Shown: piece after piece, positions 1 through 5,052 of the stretch
Layout of the letters: each line of letters begins with the position of its first letter
How positions within the stretch are numbered: the first letter of the stretch is position 1
DNA from: an uncultured Erysipelotrichaceae bacterium
GTDB taxonomy: Bacteria; Bacillota_I; Bacilli_A; Erysipelotrichales; Erysipelotrichaceae
DNA length: 5,052 nt
Direction of reading: 5' to 3'
NCBI GenBank assembly: GCA_900319505.1
Contig: ONOV01000223.1
Span: 1 to 5,052, forward strand
Notes under the pieces: generated by a model
Seen by the model: the letters and a program-made list of their open reading frames with translations, nothing else
The model's database searches: none
What the model was told of the DNA's origin: nothing
Translations under genes and position numbers: made by a program

Positions 1-1341
1 CAGGGTGCCAAGCTTGTCAATGAAAGCATCGAGTCCGGTGACATCTATAAGTCACAGGCGTGGATTGATGCGGTCAAGTATGCCAAGGAGCACAATGGCA
101 AACTGCATTTCATCGGTCTTCTGTCCGATGGCAATGTTCATTCCAATATTTCTCATCTGATTGCAATGCTTAAGGAAGCAAAGAAGGAAGGACTGCCGGA
201 AGTCAGAGTACATGCTCTGCTTGATGGCCGTGATGTTCCTGAAACAAGTGCTCTTCAGTATGTTGATCAGCTGGAAAAGGTAATGGCTGAACTCAATGAT
301 GATACATTCCACAGCTGCATCGCTTCCGGCGGCGGCCGTATGGTCATCACCATGGACCGTTATGAAGCTGACTGGGGCATGGTAGAAAAGGGCTGGCACA
401 TCCATGTTATGGGTGACGGCAGAAAGTTCGCTTCCGCAACTGAAGCAATTGAAACATATCGTAAGGAAGGCAACTACACCGATCAGTATCTGCCAGGATT
501 TGTTGTTGCTGACAAGGATGGCAATCCGGTTGGTACAATTGATGACGGCGATTCTGTCATTCTCTATAACTTCAGAGGCGACCGTGCTGTTGAAATTTCC
601 AAGTGCTTCGACTACATGGATACATTCGACAAGTTCGACATGGTCAAGAAGCCGAAGGTATATTACTGCGGCATGCTGCAGTATGATGGAGATCTCCATC
701 TGCCGAAGAACTTCCTTGTTGAACCGCCGCACATTGAACATACATTAAGTGAGTTCCTTGTTAAGAAGGGCGTTAAGAGCTATGCATGCTCCGAAACACA
801 GAAGTTCGGTCATATGACATATTTCTGGAACGGCAACCGCTCTGAAAAGTTCTCTGAAGAACTGGAAGACTGGGAAGAAGTCGATTCCGATATCATCCCG
901 TTCGATCAGAAGCCTTGGATGAAGGCAACTGAAGTGACTGAGAAGATGGAAGCTGCAATGGCAACCGGCAAGTATCAGTTCCTCAGATGCAACTATCCGA
1001 ATGGCGATATGGTAGGCCATACCGGAAACTATGAAGCTACAATCATCGGTGTTGAGTCTGTTGACCTCAACCTCAGAAGAGTCATGGATGCCTGCATGAA
1101 GTATGACTATACACTGTTAGTCATGGCTGATCATGGCAACTCCGATGAGATGCTGGATAAGAACGGCAAGCCGAAGACATCCCACTCTCTGGCCAGAGTT
1201 CCGTTTGCTGTATATAACGGACCGGAAGGCACAGAGATCAAGGATGGCGACTTCGGTCTGGCAAATGTTGCCGCTACCGTCTGCAAGATCCTCGGCTATG
1301 ATGATTATCCTTCCTGCTGGGAAGAGCCGATCATCAAGTAA
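1..1341 (+). CDS. gpmI: 2,3-bisphosphoglycerate-independent phosphoglycerate mutase, 5'-partial
   Basis: This enzyme interconverts 3-phosphoglycerate and 2-phosphoglycerate in cytosolic glycolysis and gluconeogenesis, using two metal ions (usually Mn) and a phosphoserine intermediate. The frame is open from base 1, so the start, the first metal-binding Asp and the nucleophilic Ser lie upstream. 446 codons are present, and about 100 residues are probably missing. Visible in window numbering: SDGNVHSN with the catalytic His47, DGRDVP (Asp75, Arg77, Asp78), the FRGDR substrate arginines (192, 195), Lys268 in ETQKFGH, metal ligands Asp336 and His340 in GDMVGHTG, Asp377-His378 in ADHGNSDE, and His395 in KTSHS. 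Stretches such as GAKLVNESIESG, SGGGRM..TMDRYE.DW, GMLQYDG and FFWNGNR-like text resemble the longer plant and trypanosomatid form more than the roughly 510-residue Bacillus form. It is followed after 20 bases by a strong terminator, so it ends its transcript. Confidence 0.97.
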   Translation, partial: QGAKLVNESIESGDIYKSQAWIDAVKYAKEHNGKLHFIGLLSDGNVHSNISHLIAMLKEAKKEGLPEVRVHALLDGRDVPETSALQYVDQLEKVMAELNDDTFHSCIASGGGRMVITMDRYEADWGMVEKGWHIHVMGDGRKFASATEAIETYRKEGNYTDQYLPGFVVADKDGNPVGTIDDGDSVILYNFRGDRAVEISKCFDYMDTFDKFDMVKKPKVYYCGMLQYDGDLHLPKNFLVEPPHIEHTLSEFLVKKGVKSYACSETQKFGHMTYFWNGNRSEKFSEELEDWEEVDSDIIPFDQKPWMKATEVTEKMEAAMATGKYQFLRCNYPNGDMVGHTGNYEATIIGVESVDLNLRRVMDACMKYDYTLLVMADHGNSDEMLDKNGKPKTSHSLARVPFAVYNGPEGTEIKDGDFGLANVAATVCKILGYDDYPSCWEEPIIK

Positions 1342-1361
1342 GTCAATTCAGAACTTACAGG

Positions 1362-1391
1362 GCACACTGGGTAATACCTGGTGTGCTTTTT
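1362..1391 (+). terminator. Rho-independent terminator of gpmI
   Basis: An 11-bp stem pairs 1362-1372 with 1376-1386, including two G-U pairs, around a 3-base AAT loop. Five T residues follow at 1387-1391. It starts 20 bases after the gpmI stop codon and has no comparable T-tract on the other strand, so it works for the plus strand. Confidence 0.92.
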
Positions 1392-1404
1392 ATATCCGAT
1401 CGTA

Positions 1405-1410
1405 TATAAT
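1405..1410 (+). promoter_or_regulatory. Isolated consensus -10 hexamer
   Basis: A perfect TATAAT lies just after the gpmI terminator, in an AT-rich stretch. No convincing -35 hexamer lies 16-18 bases upstream, because that space is occupied by the terminator stem and T-tract. If used, transcription would begin near 1417 and run through the doubtful small frame at 1450. It could equally be a chance match in AT-rich DNA. Confidence 0.2.
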
Positions 1411-1449
1411 TCATAATTTTCTTCAGCTGATGTTCTGCTGTATGCCGCT

Positions 1450-1593
1450 ATGCATACATATACTTATGATGAAATTGTCAGACAGTCTTCTCTTCCTGCA
1501 GAAGAGCAGGATATACTGACTGCCTTGATGAAAAAAGAATCAGCCGTCTTCAGAAGCATGAAAGACAGCATATTGTCTATATTATTGCTGTAA
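1450..1593 (+). CDS. Doubtful 47-residue reading frame, unrecognised
   Basis: The frame is open from a stop at 1414-1416 to TAA at 1591-1593, and its first ATG is at 1450. The 47-residue product has a plausible soluble helical composition, with acidic and basic residues in the middle and a hydrophobic Leu/Ile end, but I recognise no family. No Shine-Dalgarno sequence precedes the ATG. A perfect -10 hexamer lies about 40 bases upstream, and the end of the frame overlaps the possible promoter of the psiE-like gene. It may be a small protein gene, a remnant of a decayed gene, or a chance open frame. This is the only potentially coding stretch in the 287 bases between gpmI and the next gene. Confidence 0.2.
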   Translation: MHTYTYDEIVRQSSLPAEEQDILTALMKKESAVFRSMKDSILSILLL

Positions 1594-1614
1594 AACAAAA
1601 CTTCCTATTAGAAT
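1585..1614 (+). promoter_or_regulatory. Possible promoter of the psiE-like gene
   Basis: TTGCTG at 1585-1590 (3 of 6 matches to the -35 consensus) and TAGAAT at 1609-1614 (5 of 6 to the -10) are separated by 18 bases. The predicted start near 1621 would leave a leader of only about 8 bases before the ATG at 1629, so part of the AGGA ribosome site would sit at the very 5' end of the mRNA. The -10 is good. The -35 and the short leader make the call uncertain. Confidence 0.35.
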
Positions 1615-1628
1615 AGTAACAGGATGGT

Positions 1629-2081
1629 ATGCGTATGGAAGATGAGAAACTGAGACACGAAGATAAGATCAGAAAGACCGCGCATCAGATTGAAAGAGCA
1701 GTTGAACTGATCATGGCTGTGTTTGTCATGGCTGCGGTAGTGATTGAGATCGTACATCTGTTTCCTGTCATTGGCAGAATGGCAGATCGCTCGCTGGACT
1801 TTCATCTGTATGATGATTTCCTGACATATGTACTGGATATTGTCATCGGAGCGGAGTTCTTCCGGCTGCTGGCTGCACCGGATCTTCATGCGGTTCTGGA
1901 AGTCATGATGTTTGCCATGACAAGGCATATGATCATTGAAAGTGCCAGTGCCCTGGATAATCTGCTGACGATTCTTGGAATCGGTATTCTTGCCTACATT
2001 CAGTATTTCATGAAAGGCAAAAGACTCAGGGATGTTCCTGGAAAAAAGAAAGAGAAAGAAGAAGAGGATGGAGCTGAATAA
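1629..2081 (+). CDS. PsiE-family (phosphate-starvation-inducible E) membrane protein
   Basis: This 150-residue integral membrane protein has the layout of the PsiE family: a short charged N-terminus, then hydrophobic helices at about residues 25-45, 62-82, 86-104 and 109-128. The GAEFFRLL segment after helix 2 and the TRHMIIESASALDNLL segment between helices 3 and 4 correspond to the conserved EF..L and R.IIVD..S.LD.L stretches I recall from E. coli PsiE. The molecular function of the family is not established. The E. coli gene responds to phosphate starvation, but nothing here shows such control. The tail from residue 129 is unusual: it is almost entirely Lys, Glu, Asp and Arg. AGGA at 1620-1623, five bases before ATG 1629, supports this start. 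An in-frame ATG at 1635 is a less well-spaced alternative. It is a single-gene unit that converges on the pyk-like gene, with six bases between the stops. Confidence 0.82.
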   Translation: MRMEDEKLRHEDKIRKTAHQIERAVELIMAVFVMAAVVIEIVHLFPVIGRMADRSLDFHLYDDFLTYVLDIVIGAEFFRLLAAPDLHAVLEVMMFAMTRHMIIESASALDNLLTILGIGILAYIQYFMKGKRLRDVPGKKKEKEEEDGAE

Positions 2082-2099
2082 TGTGCTTCATCCTCTTCT
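2060..2099. terminator. Bidirectional terminator spanning both stop codons of converging genes
   Basis: A perfect 11-bp inverted repeat pairs 2060-2070 with 2089-2099. It can extend inward by a G-U and three Watson-Crick pairs (2071-2074 with 2085-2088) to a 15-bp stem with a 10-base loop. On the minus strand the stem is followed by a long pyrimidine, T-rich run (complement of 2041-2059), which suits termination of the pyk-like gene. On the plus strand only GTTTCTG-type sequence follows, so termination of the psiE-like gene should be weaker. The TAA of the psiE-like gene (2079-2081) lies in the loop, and the TGA of the pyk-like gene (complement of 2088-2090) lies in the stem. Confidence 0.8.
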
Positions 2100-3065
2100 G
2101 TTTCTGTACTGTTTAGCTTCTGCGGCGGTTAAAGACAGATAGCGAATGGTTTCAACGGGATACTTTCCTACGGCTGTTTCATTGGTTACCATCACGGCAT
2201 CTGCACCGTCATTGACAGCGTTGAAGATGTCGGATACTTCAGCCCGGGTAGGGAAGGGATTATGAATCATGGATGTCAGCATCTGTGTGACCACCATGAA
2301 TGGCTTGTGAGCTGAAAGACATGTCTGTTCAATATCCTTCTGTACAGCAGGCAGCTTCCATAAGGGAATATCATTGCCAAGATCTCCTCTTGCAATGACG
2401 ATCATATCTGCCTGTGGAATGATTTCAGACAGGTTCTTCACACCTTCTCTGTTTTCAATTTTGGCATAGATCTGAATTTGATCAAGCTGTTTTTCATGCA
2501 GGACATGACGGATTTCCTTCAGTGTTTCCGCATTGTTGACAAATGGCTCCATGATGGCTGTGACACCGTATTCCCTGGCAAGATCAATATTCTCTCTGTC
2601 ATGAAGTGTCAAAGCAGGGCCTTGTACTTCTCTGCCTTCAATCTTGATTGACTTTCTGCTTTCCAGGATGCCGTCATTATGGAAAAGCAGTGAAGCATTG
2701 TCATCATGCATTTCCATAACTTCTGCTCTGAATTTTCCGTCATCAATCAGCACGTGATCACCTTCTTTGAGAAAGGTCATGACCGCTTCCTGCATCGGTA
2801 CTTCGACGGTATCTCCTTTATGTATTTCAAGCTTACTGGTTAATCTGCCGATGCGCAGTTCAGGTCCCTGCATATCAATCAATAATTGCGGTTTTACCTG
2901 GCAGCTGTCAGCACTCTTCTGGAAAGCCTGAATGGTTTCACGGCTTTCCAGAAGAGAAGTGTGGGAAAGATTCAGACGCATGCCTGTCATTCCTTCTCTG
3001 AACATTGCCTGCATGATTTCACAGGAGCTGCAGGCCGGCCCGATTGTTCCATAAATCTGTACCAT
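2088..3065 (-). CDS. Short pyruvate kinase-like protein without C-terminal domain
   Basis: Pyruvate kinase transfers phosphate from phosphoenolpyruvate to ADP in the last step of glycolysis. This protein is 325 residues, against about 470 or more for the usual enzyme. It has the N-terminal part of the barrel (YGTIGPA, RLNLSH with Arg30, Asn32, Ser34), a lid domain at about 74-152, and the rest of the barrel with AKIENREGV (Lys202, Glu204), IARGDLG (Asp228), VVTQMLTSM (Thr260), PTRAEVSD and a NETAVGKYP segment. It then stops where the C-terminal allosteric and assembly domain would begin. Differences from typical enzymes: DTKGPEIR reads DMQGPELR at 64-71, the KGVNLPG segment is not conserved, and AASF reads MEPF. 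The Glu linked to potassium dependence in rabbit enzyme is kept (Glu69). The start at 3065 is chosen because GAAGGA lies 7 bases upstream and the product then begins at the conserved first strand. A 17-codon upstream extension has no such support. It may be a non-allosteric kinase or a paralogue with another role. Confidence 0.88.
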   Translation of the reverse strand: MVQIYGTIGPACSSCEIMQAMFREGMTGMRLNLSHTSLLESRETIQAFQKSADSCQVKPQLLIDMQGPELRIGRLTSKLEIHKGDTVEVPMQEAVMTFLKEGDHVLIDDGKFRAEVMEMHDDNASLLFHNDGILESRKSIKIEGREVQGPALTLHDRENIDLAREYGVTAIMEPFVNNAETLKEIRHVLHEKQLDQIQIYAKIENREGVKNLSEIIPQADMIVIARGDLGNDIPLWKLPAVQKDIEQTCLSAHKPFMVVTQMLTSMIHNPFPTRAEVSDIFNAVNDGADAVMVTNETAVGKYPVETIRYLSLTAAEAKQYRNRRG

Positions 3066-3072
3066 GATAGTA

Positions 3073-3078
3073 TCCTTC
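3073..3078 (-). promoter_or_regulatory. Ribosome binding site that sets the pyk-like start
   Basis: The minus strand reads GAAGGA here, followed by seven bases and ATG at 3065-3063. This favours the 325-residue product over a frame beginning at 3116, whose extra 17 residues do not resemble a pyruvate kinase N-terminus. Confidence 0.8.
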
Positions 3079-3087
3079 AGTAAGTAC

Positions 3088-3116
3088 AGCTTAGTCTCTG
3101 CATGGCGATCAGGCAA
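3088..3116 (-). promoter_or_regulatory. Possible promoter of the pyk-like gene
   Basis: On the minus strand TTGCCT (complement of 3111-3116, 4 of 6 matches) and TAAGCT (complement of 3088-3093, 3 of 6) are 17 bases apart. Transcription would start about 20 bases before the ATG, leaving room for the GAAGGA site. The -10 is poor. The main argument is position: the upstream gene has its own terminator, so this gene needs a promoter between about 3070 and 3160. Confidence 0.3.
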
Positions 3117-3160
3117 TATCGACCTTTTACACCGCAGCGGAAATCAGCTGTTGAAAGAGA

Positions 3161-3193
3161 AAGAAAAGACATCCGGCCACGGGACCAGATGTC
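3161..3193 (-). terminator. Rho-independent terminator of the flavodiiron gene
   Basis: On the minus strand an 11-bp stem with three G-U or near-terminal weak pairs (3183-3193 with 3168-3178) closes a four-base loop, and TTTTCTT follows (complement of 3161-3167). It begins 11 bases after the stop codon of the flavodiiron gene, so that gene and the pyk-like gene downstream are probably separate transcripts. Confidence 0.88.
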
Positions 3194-3204
3194 AGTATAA
3201 ATAC

Positions 3205-4353
3205 TTATTTGGAAAGTTCTTCTGCCAGAGCTTTGATTTCTTCTTTGTTCGCTTCTGTAACAGCAGACTTGATGGTGACATTGTGCTCACAGTAAGTGAG
3301 GTTCCTGGACTTTTCCAGAATACCTCTCATGACTTTTTCAGCCATAGGCGCCCAGGATCCGTTCTGGATAAAGGCAACGGTTCTGTTCTGGAAATTTCTC
3401 TCGGTGAGGTTTTCCATATAGAAGCGCATCGGCGGGAAGATATCCGCGTTATATGTTGTTGTGGCAAAGACAACCTTGCTGTACTTGTAGGCAGCAGCCA
3501 CAGCCTGGTGGATATCGCATCTGGCCAGGTCATAAACCTCTGTCTTCACGTCTCTGGCAGTCAGCTCTTCCGCCAGGAGATTGGCTGCTTCTCTTGTATG
3601 GCCATAGACGGAAGTATAGGCAATGACAACACCATCCTCTTCCGGTGTATAGGAAGCCCACTTTGTATAGGCATTGAGATACGGGGTCAGATCACCGGAT
3701 AACACCGGCCCATGCAGAGAGCAGATTGTCTTGATTTCAATACCGCCGATCTTCTTGAACAGGTTCATGACCTGCATGCCGTACTTGCCGACAATGCCGA
3801 TGTAATACCTTCTGGCTTCATCAAGCCAAGGTTCTTCCACATCATTGGCACCGAACTTGCCGAAGGCGTCAGCGGAGAACAGAACCTTATCTGTTTCATC
3901 ATAAGTCATCATGACTTCAGGCCAATGTACCATCGGGGCAAAGACAAAGTGCAGAATGTGCTTTCCGAGATTCAGAGTATCCTTTTCTTTGACGGTAACT
4001 GTGTTTGTATAGCAGTGACCATAGAAATTGCATAACATATCAAATGTCTTGGCATTGCCTACAATCGCTGTCTCAGGATACTTCTCCATGAAAGCAGCGA
4101 TGCTTGCACTGTGGTCAGGTTCCATATGCTGGACAATCAGATAATCCGGCTTTCTATCCTTCAGTACACTGGCAATATTGCTGAGCCATTCCTTAGTGAA
4201 ATGTACGTCCACGGTATCCATGACCGCCGTTTTTTCATCCAGAATGACATAGGAATTGTAAGCCATGCCATCAGGTACTTTGTACTGAGACTCAAACAGA
4301 TCAATCTGGTGGTCGTTGACACCGACATACTGAATATCTTCTGTGATTTCCAT
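3205..4353 (-). CDS. Class A flavodiiron protein (oxygen or nitric oxide reductase)
   Basis: This soluble cytoplasmic enzyme reduces O2 to water or NO to N2O at a non-haem diiron site, fed by FMN. In anaerobes it usually receives electrons from rubredoxin or a similar carrier. The 382-residue protein is complete. Residues 1-240 form a metallo-beta-lactamase-like domain with every expected iron ligand: His76, Glu78, Asp80 (and His81 of the HMEPDH motif), His143, Asp162 and His214, at family-typical spacing. Residues about 241-382 are a flavodoxin-like domain with the FMN phosphate loop TSVYGHT (247-253) and later TTTYNADIFPP and NGSWAP loops. There is no rubredoxin or flavin reductase extension, so it is class A, often called FprA. 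The sequence alone does not decide between O2 and NO. The start at 4353 follows AGAGGA by nine bases and matches the usual family N-terminus. A frame reaching 4515 would run over the divergent gene and is not needed. Confidence 0.96.
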   Translation of the reverse strand: MEITEDIQYVGVNDHQIDLFESQYKVPDGMAYNSYVILDEKTAVMDTVDVHFTKEWLSNIASVLKDRKPDYLIVQHMEPDHSASIAAFMEKYPETAIVGNAKTFDMLCNFYGHCYTNTVTVKEKDTLNLGKHILHFVFAPMVHWPEVMMTYDETDKVLFSADAFGKFGANDVEEPWLDEARRYYIGIVGKYGMQVMNLFKKIGGIEIKTICSLHGPVLSGDLTPYLNAYTKWASYTPEEDGVVIAYTSVYGHTREAANLLAEELTARDVKTEVYDLARCDIHQAVAAAYKYSKVVFATTTYNADIFPPMRFYMENLTERNFQNRTVAFIQNGSWAPMAEKVMRGILEKSRNLTYCEHNVTIKSAVTEANKEEIKALAEELSK

Positions 4354-4362
4354 CTCTTTATT

Positions 4363-4368
4363 TCCTCT
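4363..4368 (-). promoter_or_regulatory. Ribosome binding site of the flavodiiron gene
   Basis: The minus strand reads AGAGGA, nine bases before ATG 4353-4351. It supports this start over the longer open frame that extends upstream into the divergent gene. Confidence 0.7.
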
Positions 4369-4382
4369 TTTCAACCTCGTAT

Positions 4383-4412
4383 ATTCTACATGAAAAACCG
4401 AGGGAATGTATG
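4383..4412 (-). promoter_or_regulatory. Probable promoter of the flavodiiron gene
   Basis: On the minus strand TAGAAT (complement of 4383-4388, 5 of 6 matches to the -10) lies 18 bases from CATACA (complement of 4407-4412, 3 of 6 to the -35). Transcription would start near 4376, just before the AGAGGA site. The element overlaps the space where the divergent YjbR gene needs its own -35, so one regulator bound here could affect both genes. No clear operator is visible apart from a short AATG...CATT symmetry at 4405-4416. Confidence 0.45.
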
Positions 4413-4422
4413 CATTTTGCGC

Positions 4423-4428
4423 TATACT
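4423..4428 (+). promoter_or_regulatory. Possible -10 box of the YjbR-family gene
   Basis: TATACT (5 of 6 matches to the -10 consensus) ends six bases before ATG 4435. With the usual 6-7 base distance, transcription would start at or next to the A of the ATG and give a leaderless mRNA. No TTGACA-like -35 is seen at 4399-4406, where the sequence is purine-rich. Confidence 0.35.
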
Positions 4429-4434
4429 TCCTTC

Positions 4435-5052
4435 ATGAAACTGATTGATGACATCGTAAAGAAGAAAGTGCCTGTAATAGAGAAGCTGAAGGCTTACGGG
4501 TTTCAGGAAGATCATGGCAGACTGATTTATCAGAAACAGCTGATTGATACTTTTACAGCTGCTGTATGGGTGCAGGATGGCAAGACAGATGGACAGGTGA
4601 CTGATGATGAAACAAAGGAAGTGTATATGCCTCTGCAGTATGGTACCGGCAGCTATGCCGCTGAAATCAGAGGGGAATTTGTTTCTCTATTGGAAGATAT
4701 CGCAGACCATTGTTATGACAATATGCTGTTTGCTTCGGCGCAGGCCAGCCGGCTGAGTGCCTGGCTGAAAGAGAAGTATGAGGAAGAAGCTGATTTTCCT
4801 TTTGAAGATGATGATGAATCCGGTGTCTTCCGTCTGAAGGGAAGCAGAAAATGGTATGCCCTTGTCATGACTATTGACAGTGGCCACCTTGGTGGAAAAG
4901 AACATCATGAGATCAATATCATCAACCTGAAAGTACCGCCGGAAAGAAGAGATGCTCTGCTGCAGAAAGAAGGCATCTATCCTTCATATCACATGAACCA
5001 CATGCACTGGATTACAGTACTATTGGATGATGCGGTGAGTGATGAAGAACTG
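4435..5052 (+). CDS. YjbR/MmcQ-family protein with N-terminal extension, 3'-partial
   Basis: 206 codons are present with no stop before the window end. Residues from about 105 match the YjbR/MmcQ fold (a small DNA-binding-like CyaY-type fold of unclear function): LSAWLKEKY, FPFEDD, a GVFRLKGSRKWYALVM core, NIINLKVPPE, and YPSYHMNHMHWITVLLDD followed by SDEEL, which normally leads into the last helix. About 10 to 20 residues are probably missing. Residues 1-100 form a separate domain of the type found in longer Bacillota members, beginning with a Lys-rich helix and KLKAYGFQ, then beta-like segments and EFVSLLEDIADHCY. ATG 4435 gives the N-terminus I expect, but no Shine-Dalgarno sequence precedes it. 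An in-frame ATG at 4390 also lacks one. It is divergent from the flavodiiron gene, with 81 bases between the start codons. Confidence 0.88.
   Translation, partial: MKLIDDIVKKKVPVIEKLKAYGFQEDHGRLIYQKQLIDTFTAAVWVQDGKTDGQVTDDETKEVYMPLQYGTGSYAAEIRGEFVSLLEDIADHCYDNMLFASAQASRLSAWLKEKYEEEADFPFEDDDESGVFRLKGSRKWYALVMTIDSGHLGGKEHHEINIINLKVPPERRDALLQKEGIYPSYHMNHMHWITVLLDDAVSDEEL

Noticed and set aside
52..741. 229-codon open frame on the minus strand opposite gpmI
   Set aside because: The plus strand carries all conserved iPGM motifs in this interval. The antisense product has no recognisable family and reads as the complement of well-used codons.
1490..1506. Inverted repeat CTCTTC/GAAGAG with a five-base centre
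   Set aside because: It is only six base pairs with no T-tract and no nearby promoter, so it does not support a terminator or operator call.
3066..3116. 17-codon upstream extension of the pyk-like frame
   Set aside because: The GAAGGA site is placed for ATG 3065, and the conserved first barrel strand begins right after that start.
3064..3702. 212-codon plus-strand frame antisense to the flavodiiron gene and across the pyk-like promoter region
   Set aside because: It crosses a clear minus-strand terminator and the flavodoxin domain coding region, and the product resembles nothing I know.
4406..4449. Two tiny frames (ATG 4406 and ATG 4410) overlapping the YjbR start, one with GAGGG about five bases upstream, considered as a leader peptide with translational coupling
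   Set aside because: They are 10-12 codons with no regulatory pattern such as repeated codons or a hairpin, and the -10 at 4423 would lie inside them. The purine-rich bases are probably chance.
4354..4515. 54-codon upstream extension of the flavodiiron frame
   Set aside because: It lies over the divergent YjbR gene and the promoter region. The start at 4353 has a ribosome site and matches the family N-terminus.

Overview
The window looks like ordinary chromosome from a moderate-GC Gram-positive of the Bacillota. The gene content (plant-type cofactor-independent phosphoglycerate mutase, a clostridial-style flavodiiron protein without rubredoxin, a YjbR protein with an N-terminal extension) and the style of the ribosome binding sites and terminators suggest an anaerobe, perhaps from the Erysipelotrichia. 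That lineage guess is an inference from how the proteins read, not from a search. I see no mobile element, CRISPR array, rRNA, tRNA or phage gene.

Layout: (1) 1-1341 (+) is the last 446 codons of gpmI, closed by a strong intrinsic terminator at 1362-1391. (2) 1392-1628 is mostly non-coding. It holds one doubtful 47-codon reading frame, a consensus -10 box, and a possible promoter for the next gene. (3) 1629-2081 (+) encodes a small four-helix membrane protein of the PsiE family. (4) 2088-3065 (-) encodes a 325-residue pyruvate kinase-like protein that has the catalytic barrel and lid domain but no C-terminal regulatory domain. The psiE-like and pyk-like genes converge, and one long hairpin (2060-2099) covers both stop codons. 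(5) 3205-4353 (-) encodes a complete 382-residue flavodiiron protein with its own terminator (3161-3193). (6) 4354-4434 is a compact divergent promoter region. (7) 4435-5052 (+) is the start of a YjbR/MmcQ-family gene, cut by the window end.

The genes do not form one operon; each appears to be its own transcription unit. GpmI (3-phosphoglycerate to 2-phosphoglycerate) and the pyruvate kinase-like protein (phosphoenolpyruvate to pyruvate) both belong to lower glycolysis. The flavodiiron protein is a soluble oxygen or nitric oxide reductase typical of anaerobes. The points most worth a second look are the domain-reduced pyruvate kinase, the bidirectional terminator built from the coding ends of two genes, and the apparently leaderless start of the YjbR gene. 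I did not find evidence of a new multi-gene system.
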